From assembly GCA_016743945.1 (NCBI GenBank), contig JADGFI010000011.1:1-64000 (forward strand): 64,000 nt of DNA, written 5' to 3'. The notes beneath the pieces are model-generated. The model was not told the DNA's origin. It worked only from the letters and a program-made list of their open reading frames with translations, and searched no databases. This DNA comes from Desulfobacteraceae bacterium. Lineage in GTDB: Bacteria > Desulfobacterota > Desulfobacteria > Desulfobacterales > Desulfobacteraceae. Of this stretch, positions 53,269 to 60,746 are shown in pieces. The position numbers and the translations under genes were made by a program. Numbering within the stretch: the first letter of the stretch is position 1; each line of letters begins with the position of its first letter.

Positions 53269-55260
53269 TTAAAGATTTATATTAAAACCAACATACATGT
53301 TAAATCCGGGATAGGGATACAAGCTTTCACTGCCCGGGCTTCCACTGCCGCATCCAACCGCCTGCTCGTCAAATATATTGTTGGCCACAGCAAAAAACTC
53401 AAATTGTTTGAATTTTTTGGTATACCGTGCGTTCAATGCCCAGAATCCGTCTTCCTCAAGGGTGTTGGCATAGTTGAAATACCGCTCCCCTGTGTACACA
53501 GGATTTAAAGAGATATCGCCCAGCAATTCATGACGGTACCCCACATAAACAGATGCCATATACTCTGGTACGCCGTTTAAACGCTTGCCGTCATAGTTGA
53601 CACCGCTGCTGGTAAAATCTACAAATTCTGCATCTTGATAGGTAAAGCTGACTGACGAGTAAATACCGTTTTGAAATTTTGCATTCAACCCGGCTTCCAG
53701 ACCCTGGGATCTGGTTTCACCTGCATTTTCATACTTGGAGCCGGGATCGGAACTGGGCCGGACAAATTTATCCTTTACCTCATGCCGGAACAGGGCGGTA
53801 TTGTAATCCAGCCAGTTTGTAAGCTGGCCGCGGAGCCCACCTTCATAGGCATAGACGCGTTCCGGGTCCAGGGAACCGCTTGTGGCAGCCGCCGGAACCC
53901 TTGCCGGACTTTTAAAACCGCTGTTGATCCCCCCGAACAGGGTGAGTTTTTCGTCAAACTGATAGGTCATCCCGAATTTTGGACTGAAGGAATCATTGTC
54001 CTGGGACCAGGTATTGGAAGAATCAATCTTCCCGGTTTGTTCCTGGTTATACTTGTCATATCTGATACCGGCGGTCAGGGTCAGTGCAGGGGTTACACTG
54101 AGTTCATCATGCAGGTAACCGGCCCAGGTGGTGTCCTTGCGTTCCCGGTCACCGATGAGGGTGCCGATATCAGAAATACTGGTGGCCTTATTGATTTTCG
54201 TGTCAATGGTATGATACCGGTATTCTCCCCCGATTACCAGTTTATTGGCCATCTGGCCAAAGGTATGATTCAATGTATAATTTATTTCAGGATGGCTTTC
54301 CGCCTCGTCATACACATAATAATTATACCAGTACATATTGGTCAGCTCATCCTTGTACTCAAATTTGATCTTGAGCTTATTGGGGCCGAACATCTGGCTG
54401 TAATCCAGGGCAGCAAGCTTTTGCTTTTCGTGCAGTTCATAGTCCGGACCCGGATTTTGGGTCGGGTCCTGGTCGAACTGGGCCCGGGTGAGACCATTGG
54501 CGTAATTGGCCCTAGTATCAAAATAGGATCCGGTGAATGCAAGCTGGCTCGTCTCATTGAAATGACAGTTAACCCGGGTGTAAATGTTATTGTCATCCAT
54601 GTAGGTACGATCCTGATACCCGTCCTCCCGTTTGATCGAGACATCAAGATAATAGTCCCAGTTGCCCTCACTGCCGTTAATGACACCATACCCGTTGCCG
54701 CCGCCAAAACCGCCATAGGCCATACCAACCTTTGCTTCCAAAGGGGTTTCGGCAATCCGTGTCACAATGTTGATGACTCCGCCGATGGCCTGATCGCCAT
54801 ATTCAGCCGATGGTGTTTTGGTAACCTCAATGCGCTCGACATCATGAAGGGCAAGCCGGGGCGGCACAATGTATCCGTTGCCCTTATTGAACTCAATGCC
54901 ATTGATAAGCACCTTCATCCCCCAGGCAGAGACTTCTCCTCCCCGGGTACTGACAAGGCCGTCTTCATCAATGCCATATGCGGAAAACGGCATATATACG
55001 CCGGGAATATTTGTTTCCCGCAGGATATCAAATATACTGTAATTGCTGGGATATCTTTCTATCTGTTCTTTGGAAATAACAGAAATATTGGTGGGAATTT
55101 TCTTTAATGCGGTCTCCATTTTTGTTGCGTTGACAATCATCTCACCCAATTGCAAGGTTTTATCGGCAGGTTCATTTTCTGCCATACCCTGACTATAAAA
55201 TGACAAAGATAGACAGACTACCAACGCCATTCGCACAATTAATCCTTTCAACATGTTCAT
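53269..55260 (-). CDS. TonB-dependent outer-membrane receptor
   Basis: 663 residues. The signal peptide is 1-27 (to QGMAE). TLQLGEMIVNATK could be the TonB box. The plug domain (about 40-165) contains TNISVISKEQIERYPSNYSIFDILRETNIPGV and VERIEVTKTPSAEYGDQAIGGVINIVTR. A 22-strand barrel follows and ends in aromatic NMYVGFNINL. No heme, B12 or siderophore-specific motif is clear, so the cargo is unknown. ATG 55260 follows AAGGAG. The gene has its own strong promoter and a long leader like that of the convergent ABC operon; receptor and importer probably move the same substrate across the two membranes. Confidence 0.92.
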   Translation of the reverse strand: MNMLKGLIVRMALVVCLSLSFYSQGMAENEPADKTLQLGEMIVNATKMETALKKIPTNISVISKEQIERYPSNYSIFDILRETNIPGVYMPFSAYGIDEDGLVSTRGGEVSAWGMKVLINGIEFNKGNGYIVPPRLALHDVERIEVTKTPSAEYGDQAIGGVINIVTRIAETPLEAKVGMAYGGFGGGNGYGVINGSEGNWDYYLDVSIKREDGYQDRTYMDDNNIYTRVNCHFNETSQLAFTGSYFDTRANYANGLTRAQFDQDPTQNPGPDYELHEKQKLAALDYSQMFGPNKLKIKFEYKDELTNMYWYNYYVYDEAESHPEINYTLNHTFGQMANKLVIGGEYRYHTIDTKINKATSISDIGTLIGDRERKDTTWAGYLHDELSVTPALTLTAGIRYDKYNQEQTGKIDSSNTWSQDNDSFSPKFGMTYQFDEKLTLFGGINSGFKSPARVPAAATSGSLDPERVYAYEGGLRGQLTNWLDYNTALFRHEVKDKFVRPSSDPGSKYENAGETRSQGLEAGLNAKFQNGIYSSVSFTYQDAEFVDFTSSGVNYDGKRLNGVPEYMASVYVGYRHELLGDISLNPVYTGERYFNYANTLEEDGFWALNARYTKKFKQFEFFAVANNIFDEQAVGCGSGSPGSESLYPYPGFNMYVGFNINL

Positions 55261-55367
55261 TTTTTCTCCTTATGTGATTATCAGTTGAAAGGCAAATGTC
55301 ACCGCCGCTTGATTTCATATTCCATCCTTGATAGAGTCAAAATACGGTGAAAACATCTGCCGTAAAA

Positions 55368-55412
55368 GGGAAAGGCAGCGCTACCCGGCCAAGGTCATGG
55401 GCTGCCTTTCCC
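55368..55412 (-). promoter_or_regulatory. Second hairpin in the TonB receptor leader
   Basis: Arms of 12 bp (GGGAAAGGCAGC with GCTGCCTTTCCC) and a 21-base loop, followed on the minus strand by TTTT. It lies between the riboswitch-like element and the receptor start. It could be a second, weaker attenuator or a stabilising element. Confidence 0.5.
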
Positions 55413-55482
55413 GCTTTAAATACTCGTGTGGTCATCACTGGCAAAATGCCTGTGATATAGCTGTTTTGTTAAGCTCCCCCAT

Positions 55483-55615
55483 AAAAAAAACCACGAAGAC
55501 CTACCCGTATTTATCGGGTGTATGCCTTCGTGGCTCGATTATGTTTTGCCATGAACGATTTTTAATAACACGATCCGTTCATGTATCTTTTTGTGATTGC
55601 CCCCTTCTTGAAGGC
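55483..55615 (-). ncRNA. Candidate riboswitch/attenuator leader, copy 2
   Basis: Read on the minus strand: P1 5' strand GCCTTC (55615-55610) within CCTTCAAGAAGG; hairpin CATGAACG...CGTTCATG (55583-55576 and 55557-55550); GCCACGAAGGC (55534-55524), whose GAAGGC can pair with GCCTTC; then a terminator whose arms are CCACGAAG (55533-55526) and CTTCGTGG (55498-55491) with an inner CCCG/CGGG stem, followed by eight T. P1 and terminator share bases and exclude each other. The 5'-to-3' distance between P1 strands is 86 nt against 83 nt in copy 1. The terminator stem sequence itself differs between copies, while P1 and GCCACGAAGGC are kept. Confidence 0.65.
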
Positions 55616-55626
55616 AATAACGGCAT

Positions 55627-55655
55627 TTAATAGTAAATTACTTTTTTTTTGTCAA
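55627..55655 (-). promoter_or_regulatory. Sigma-70 promoter of the TonB receptor gene
   Basis: On the minus strand TTGACA (55655-55650), a 17-base spacer and TATTAA (55632-55627): near-consensus with ideal spacing. It gives a leader of about 360 nt before the receptor ATG. Confidence 0.78.
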
Positions 55656-55743
55656 TATCTTTCCTTCCCGGGACAGTTTTCGTCTTGAAAAAGATAAAAC
55701 TAATAATTTTGGATTCGATCATTGATAATCAAATCCATAAATA

Positions 55744-55866
55744 ATGACAAAGGTACTGAGCGCAGAACTGGCACTTTTCAATGACCAGATCCATTATGAG
55801 GCATCGGCCATGGTGAAAAGCGAATTTTTAAAACCCAGTCATGCCACCAAAAATGATTGCAAGTAA
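55744..55866 (+). CDS. Possible 40-residue protein or gene fragment
   Basis: ATG 55744 to TAA 55866 (MTKVLSAELALFNDQIHYEA and 20 more residues). There is no strong ribosome-binding site and no recognised family. It stands alone between the receptor promoter and the hydrolase gene. It may be a fragment of a larger lost gene; listed for completeness only. Confidence 0.2.
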   Translation: MTKVLSAELALFNDQIHYEASAMVKSEFLKPSHATKNDCK

Positions 55867-56014
55867 CTGCTATGGCCTGGTGTAGCGATTTTCCTGACGG
55901 GTAGCCATCGGGATTGACAAATAGGCTTGCAAAATCAAACAATATAGGTCACCCTCCCTGATCGGCTAGGTGTCAGTAATTTTATTAAGGACCGCATAGT
56001 GGGAATCTGCCTGA

Positions 56015-56884
56015 ATGAGTGAAGGTCTTAAAAATTATCTACCGGATCCTGTCCTTATTCAGGGTGAAAAAAAGAGTCAAATTGCCTTATACCGGTATGC
56101 CAACCTATCCGACCAATACCCGCCGGTTATTTTAACCCATGGTACCTTTTCCAACGCCCTGATCTGCAAGAACCTGGCAGCCTTCCTCAACAGGGCCGGT
56201 TTTGACTGCTGGATTTATGAATGGACCGGCCATGGGCGCAGTGAATACGGGCAATTGTCTCTTGATGCAGAAGGATTTGCCCTCCATGATGTGCCAAGGG
56301 TTATTCAAACCGTGCTGGAAAAAACCGACAACAGGACATGCAACTGGGTCGCCCACAGCGGCGGCGGGTTTTTACCCCTGATATATATGGCAAGAAATCC
56401 CCTGGTACAAGATAAGATACAGGCCATTGCCGGCATGGGCTCCCAAACCACCGGGGCCGGCAAGACAATACCCGGCAAACTTGTTACCCGAATATTGCCG
56501 GTGATCCATACCCTTCTGGGGAAAGTTCCGGGACCATTGTCCGGATTGGGACCCGAAGACGAAGTGTCTGGTTTTCTAACCCAGTGGGCCCAATGGAATC
56601 GCTCGGGCAAATGGGTGGGAACAGACGGGTTTGATTATGACAAGGCAATGGGCGAAATTGAGATCCCCGCCTTTTTCATTGCCGGAGCAAAGGACAGGAT
56701 TGCGCCGCCCGACGGCTGCCGCACCCTGGTCAATTCCCTGGGCAGTCTCGAAAAATCCTTTGTTTTGTGTTCAAAAGAAAAGGGGTTTTTTGAGGATTAT
56801 ACCCATCCCCGGCTCATTGCCAGTCAAAATGCAAAAAAAGAAATCTGGCCCATGATTCTTGGATTTATTCGATCTGCCGGATGA
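56015..56884 (+). CDS. Alpha/beta hydrolase
   Basis: 289 residues. The nucleophile elbow is WVAHSGGGFLPL (Ser in the GxSxG-type site, first Gly replaced by Ala), with the oxyanion region PPVILTHGTFSNALICKNLAAFL and GFDCWIYEWTGHGRSEYG. The acid is probably in FIAGAKDRIAPPDGC and the catalytic His near EDYTHPRLIAS. The layout suggests an esterase or lipase acting on a small acyl substrate, but this is not decidable. No signal peptide is seen. ATG 56015 is the first good start. Monocistronic as far as can be seen. Confidence 0.85.
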   Translation: MSEGLKNYLPDPVLIQGEKKSQIALYRYANLSDQYPPVILTHGTFSNALICKNLAAFLNRAGFDCWIYEWTGHGRSEYGQLSLDAEGFALHDVPRVIQTVLEKTDNRTCNWVAHSGGGFLPLIYMARNPLVQDKIQAIAGMGSQTTGAGKTIPGKLVTRILPVIHTLLGKVPGPLSGLGPEDEVSGFLTQWAQWNRSGKWVGTDGFDYDKAMGEIEIPAFFIAGAKDRIAPPDGCRTLVNSLGSLEKSFVLCSKEKGFFEDYTHPRLIASQNAKKEIWPMILGFIRSAG

Positions 56885-56999
56885 ATCAGGGAAACCGCTT
56901 CAGATTCCCTCCCAAAAAACCGTCCCCCTGAACACAACTTTATAATGGGGTTAAAATTCTTTATTGTTTTACCTTGAAAAAAATGGAGGGTTCGCTATA

Positions 57000-57428
57000 G
57001 TGAGGGCCATGAAACAATTCTTTCCCAGGCACCCCATACCCCTTCTCATTTTTTTAATGGCTCTGGGGGTATTTTTTACAACCGACCTTGGTGCTGAGCC
57101 TCCAGATGCAACTCTGGTTCAGGCGGTGATGTGTGAATCCATTGAAAATTTTCAACCCCTTAACCCGGCGGTGGTCTTTTCAATCTCCCAGGGAGAAGTG
57201 TTTTGTTTTTCAAATTTTGATCCGGTGATTAAAAAAACCTATATTTTTCACAGATGGTATAAAAAGGATAAATTAATTTTCACCATGCGCCTCACCCTGT
57301 CACCTCCCAAATGGTCCTCCTTCAGCAGGGTTCAGCTCCGGAAGGCCGACAAGGGACCCTGGCGGGTTGAGATACGGGATACCGATGATTCCCTGTTACA
57401 GACCTTAAGATTCAGCATGGTTGATTGA
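57000..57428 (+). CDS. DUF2914-type periplasmic protein
   Basis: 142 residues from GTG 57000, which has GGAGGG about 10 bases upstream; ATG 57009 is the alternative. A signal peptide or anchor spans about residues 13-33 (LLIFLMALGVFFTTDLGAE). The rest is a small beta domain typical of DUF2914: VMCESIENFQPLNPAVVFSISQGEVFCFSNFDPV, FHRWYKKDKL and RVQLRKADKGPWRVEI. The function is unknown. The diadenylate cyclase gene starts 2 bp after its stop, so they are probably one unit. Confidence 0.8.
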   Translation: MRAMKQFFPRHPIPLLIFLMALGVFFTTDLGAEPPDATLVQAVMCESIENFQPLNPAVVFSISQGEVFCFSNFDPVIKKTYIFHRWYKKDKLIFTMRLTLSPPKWSSFSRVQLRKADKGPWRVEIRDTDDSLLQTLRFSMVD

Positions 57429-57430
57429 CA

Positions 57431-58858
57431 ATGGAAGCGCTTCTCGATTTATTTTCCGGATTTCGCTGGCAGGATGGATTGGATATCCTGTTGAATACCT
57501 ATATTTTATTTCGGCTCTATGTGCTGTTCAGGGGCACCAATGTAATCCGGGGGCTCCTGGTCATTTGCGTCCTCTGGGCTGTCAGCCAGACCGCAGTTTT
57601 CCTGGGTTTGGTCATAACAAACTGGGCAATGCAGGGTATTATTACCGTTGCAGCGCTCATTATCATCATTGTTTTCAGAAATGAAATTTCCAGTGTTCTC
57701 CAGACCAAGAGCCTGAAATCATTTTTTTGGGGGATCCCCCGACATCAATTTAATACGCCTTTAAATATTATTATTGAAAGTGTTTTTGAACTGGCCAGGA
57801 AAAAAATTGGCGCCTTGATCGTGCTGCCCTTAAAGCAGGGTTTGGACAGTGTGGTGCAAGGCGGTACTCCCATATGGAGCAAGCTATCCCAGGAAATGCT
57901 GGTGAATGTTTTCTGGCCCGGTTCCCCCTTACACGACGGAGCAGCCATCATACAAGGAGAACGAATCACCAGTGCCGGTGTGATCCTCCCCTTGTCAAAA
58001 AGCAAGGAGTTGCCCTCTTTTTTTGGGACCCGTCACAGGGCGGCGTCGGGATTAACAGAACTTACAGATGCCCTGGTCATTGTTGTTTCAGAAGAGCGGG
58101 GCGAAATCACTCTGTTCAAAGAGAATCAAACCCATACGATCCATAATCGATTGGCCCTTGGAAAATTGCTCCAGGAAGATGCAGGAGACGATTCAACCTC
58201 AAAAGGAATCCGAAGCCAGACAATAGAACTGGTTGCAGCCGGTTTAATCTGTCTTGTCTGCTTCACGGGTATATGGCTTAGTTTTTCAAAGGGAATGGAA
58301 ACCCTGGCAACACAAGAGGTTCCCGTGGAATTTATAAATCCGGATCAACGAATGGAAATAATTTCCTCTTCTGCTTCCAGTGTAAAGCTGTTGATCAGCG
58401 GGGCAAGACCCTTAATCAATGCCATCAAGCCCGAACAGATCAATATAAAACTAAACCTGTCCCAATCTGTGGTCGGCAGCAACAAATTAACCATCACCAG
58501 GGAAGATGTCCTGCTTCCACCGGGAATCCGGCTCAAAAGCATTGAGCCTTCAGAACTTGATATCACCCTGGATACCCTGGTTGAAAAAGAACTCCCCGTA
58601 CAGCCCCAATGGAGTGGAAAATTACCCAAAGGCCTTGTCATGACGAAAGCCACAGCAGACCCCGCAACCGTTCGAATCACCGGAGGGGGGCTGGCTCTAA
58701 GAGATATTGCCACCATTTTTACCGAACAGATATCCTTGGACACCCTCACTAAATCCGGAACGGTCCGTGTTGTTTTAGTTCTAACGCCGGCATCCCTCAG
58801 GCTGGGAATAAAGAACACAATCCAAATACACTATCTTATTTCAAAGAAGCCTTCTTAA
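57431..58858 (+). CDS. cdaA: Diadenylate cyclase fused to YbbR-like domains (CdaA-CdaR type)
   Basis: 475 residues. Three N-terminal transmembrane segments (about 18-80) lead into a DisA_N/DAC catalytic domain with DGA at 169-171 (SPLHDGAAII) and RHR at 201-203 (FFGTRHRAASG), the two motifs required for c-di-AMP synthesis. A fourth transmembrane segment (about 255-275) follows, and the outer-facing part (280-475) contains YbbR-like repeats (QEVPVEFINPDQRMEII, INIKLNLSQSVVGSNKLTI, VEKELPVQPQWSG). In Firmicutes CdaA and its regulator CdaR (YbbR) are separate proteins; here they appear as one chain. ATG 57431 is chosen; TTG 57425 is possible. Its end overlaps mqnB by 18 bp convergently. Confidence 0.9.
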   Translation: MEALLDLFSGFRWQDGLDILLNTYILFRLYVLFRGTNVIRGLLVICVLWAVSQTAVFLGLVITNWAMQGIITVAALIIIIVFRNEISSVLQTKSLKSFFWGIPRHQFNTPLNIIIESVFELARKKIGALIVLPLKQGLDSVVQGGTPIWSKLSQEMLVNVFWPGSPLHDGAAIIQGERITSAGVILPLSKSKELPSFFGTRHRAASGLTELTDALVIVVSEERGEITLFKENQTHTIHNRLALGKLLQEDAGDDSTSKGIRSQTIELVAAGLICLVCFTGIWLSFSKGMETLATQEVPVEFINPDQRMEIISSSASSVKLLISGARPLINAIKPEQINIKLNLSQSVVGSNKLTITREDVLLPPGIRLKSIEPSELDITLDTLVEKELPVQPQWSGKLPKGLVMTKATADPATVRITGGGLALRDIATIFTEQISLDTLTKSGTVRVVLVLTPASLRLGIKNTIQIHYLISKKPS

Positions 58859-59608
58859 ATTAAATCCATTGGCAATGACGATCTCGCAAATTTGCTGGAC
58901 CTTTTCACAGGCCAAAGGAAAATCCCATTTATCCTTGTCCCCTTCGCCCACAAAATTGGAAGCGGCCCGAATTTCAATGATGGGCACATCATACAAGGCT
59001 GCCACATGAAAAGCAGCTGCCCCTTCCATGGCTTCCATAACAGGACAAAACCTAGTATAAATTTTTTGGGCATGACGATGGGAGGCCGTAATGGAGGAGA
59101 CCGTTATAAAATTCCCCCGGGCAATGGGACCGGCAAATTCCCGGGTGAAAAGTCCATGGTAAACATCTAACAACTCCGGGTTTACAGGATAGATGCCCTG
59201 GCGGGTTAAGGGCTGATTCTCAATAAGGTCAAACGGCAGACCGGCCGCCGGGGTATTCACGGTATGGAGATACTGCTCCCGAGCGGCAATACCAATATCG
59301 CCAATGCGGATACCCCCACTGCCGATAGCCCCTCCGGCATCATCATCGCCAGATCCGAAAGAAGCAAACCCCCCTGCAATTCCGGTGTCCAAAATTAGCG
59401 TTGGGCGGGTGTGTTCCAGATAAACGGTCAAGGCATGGGCTGTATTAAAAACCCCGGGGCCTGAAATCATACAATCAAAGGGGGTATCATCTATAATACC
59501 CGAATAAACGATCAGGCCCGATGGGGTTTTCCCTTTCACCAGGGGCTGATGATCTAAAAACCGGGCCAGTTCAAACTCAGTTGCACAAAGGATTAACCCC
59601 TTTGACAT
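58841..59608 (-). CDS. mqnB: Futalosine hydrolase
   Basis: 255 residues of the nucleoside phosphorylase superfamily, assigned to MqnB: futalosine to dehypoxanthinyl futalosine plus hypoxanthine. Evidence is GLILCATEFELARFL, the ISGPGVFNTAHALTVYLEH block, LDTGIAGGF, MEAMEGAAAFHVAALYDVPIIEIRAASNFVGEGDKDKW (the conserved Met-Glu and Asp of the active site), and the overall length. The pathway link is supported by ubiE in the window. ATG 59608 lies 4 bp after the aroQ stop, consistent with translational coupling; no strong ribosome-binding site is visible. Confidence 0.88.
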   Translation of the reverse strand: MSKGLILCATEFELARFLDHQPLVKGKTPSGLIVYSGIIDDTPFDCMISGPGVFNTAHALTVYLEHTRPTLILDTGIAGGFASFGSGDDDAGGAIGSGGIRIGDIGIAAREQYLHTVNTPAAGLPFDLIENQPLTRQGIYPVNPELLDVYHGLFTREFAGPIARGNFITVSSITASHRHAQKIYTRFCPVMEAMEGAAAFHVAALYDVPIIEIRAASNFVGEGDKDKWDFPLACEKVQQICEIVIANGFNLRRLL

Positions 59609-59612
59609 GATG

Positions 59613-60071
59613 TCACACAGGAATTTGAAGCAATTGATGGATGGCATTAAGGGCCATATGGTACCCGTAATGACCGAATCCGGTCAGCTGGCCCGTGGCA
59701 ATATCCGCCAGCATGGAATTGTGGCGGAAGGGCTCGCGCTTGTAGATATTGGACAAATGGACTTCCACAATGGGACAAGACAACAGGAGCAATGCATCCC
59801 GCAGCGCCACAGAGGTATGGGTCAGGGCACCGGGGTTGATGATAATGCCCGCCGGATTTTCTTCAAAAATCTCATGGATCCGATCCAGTATCACCCCTTC
59901 ATGGTTGGACTGGGAAAAAAAAATTTCCAGGCCCAACCCCTTGGCTGCAAGGGCAAGTTGCCGGTTGATCTCCTCCAGGCCAAGGAAGCCATATACCGCA
60001 GGCTCCCTTTTGCCCAGCATATTCAAATTCGGTCCGTTTATCACATACACCCGCGGTTTTGCCTGATTCAT
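59613..60071 (-). CDS. aroQ: Type II 3-dehydroquinate dehydratase
   Basis: 152 residues of the small dodecameric dehydroquinase that removes water from 3-dehydroquinate in the shikimate pathway. It shows VYVINGPNLNMLGKREPAVYG (active-site Tyr), FFSQSNHEG, IINPGALTHTSVALRDAL, VEVHLSNIYKREPFRHNS and GFGHYGYHMAL, all standard. It heads a pair with mqnB and follows iorB on the same strand. Confidence 0.93.
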   Translation of the reverse strand: MNQAKPRVYVINGPNLNMLGKREPAVYGFLGLEEINRQLALAAKGLGLEIFFSQSNHEGVILDRIHEIFEENPAGIIINPGALTHTSVALRDALLLLSCPIVEVHLSNIYKREPFRHNSMLADIATGQLTGFGHYGYHMALNAIHQLLQIPV

Positions 60072-60125
60072 TTCAGTGATTACCCTTCAATTTTGTCCTG
60101 CCCATACCCTTGTGGGCCTTGCCAA

Positions 60126-60719
60126 TTAATTTGTTTTAGCCGCTTCCATCCCCAAGTCAAAGGCCTTCAGGTTCTTTTCCAGAAAGGCCGGTTTGGTCCG
60201 GCGACGGATGGCCTCAATCACGTTTTCCTTGGTAAATCCCAGGGCACCGGTCTGGATCAGGGCACCCAAAAGAACAATATTAACACTCATGGGGCTGCCG
60301 GCTTTTCTGGCAAGGGCCATGGCGTCAAGAGAGACAAGTCCGGCTGTTTTTGCCGCAAGCAGGCCCTTGATCTCGTCCACTTCAGGATAATTCCCTTTGC
60401 CGATACCCACGGTAAAGGGCGGTAGGGTTGCGGTGTTAGTGATCACCATGGTTTTTTTACTACACCGGTTGATGGCCCGGAGGGTCTCGGCCGGCTCAAA
60501 TCCCAGGAGAATATCTGCCTCCCCGTCTGAAATGATGGAGCTTGTGGCCTCCCCGAACACAATGGCAGATTCCACCACACCGCCCCGCTGGGCCATGCCG
60601 TGGATCTCGCTCATTCGTACCGGCACCCCTGAAATCAGGGCAGCTTCGCCCAGCACCTTGGAAGCCAGAAGATTGCCTTGTCCGCCAACGGCTACAATTA
60701 CGAGCCTGGTTGTTTCCAT
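60126..60719 (-). CDS. iorB: Indolepyruvate:ferredoxin oxidoreductase, beta subunit
   Basis: 197 residues of the gamma-type domain of 2-oxoacid:ferredoxin oxidoreductases: VAVGGQGNLLASKVLGEAAL, SEIHGMAQRGGVVESAIVFG and SDGEADILLGFEPAETLRAI. With IorA it oxidises aryl-2-oxoacids from aromatic amino acids to acyl-CoA, reducing ferredoxin, or runs in reverse. It begins 27 bp after the iorA stop and is part of the same message. Confidence 0.92.
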   Translation of the reverse strand: METTRLVIVAVGGQGNLLASKVLGEAALISGVPVRMSEIHGMAQRGGVVESAIVFGEATSSIISDGEADILLGFEPAETLRAINRCSKKTMVITNTATLPPFTVGIGKGNYPEVDEIKGLLAAKTAGLVSLDAMALARKAGSPMSVNIVLLGALIQTGALGFTKENVIEAIRRRTKPAFLEKNLKAFDLGMEAAKTN

Positions 60720-60746
60720 ATCTTTTTGGTATCCTTATTTTTAGGG

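Noticed and set aside
53671..55107. A 478-codon open frame on the plus strand opposite the TonB receptor gene.
   Set aside because: It is fully antisense to a complete receptor with signal peptide, plug and barrel signatures, has no ribosome-binding site and matches no family. It is a codon-bias shadow.
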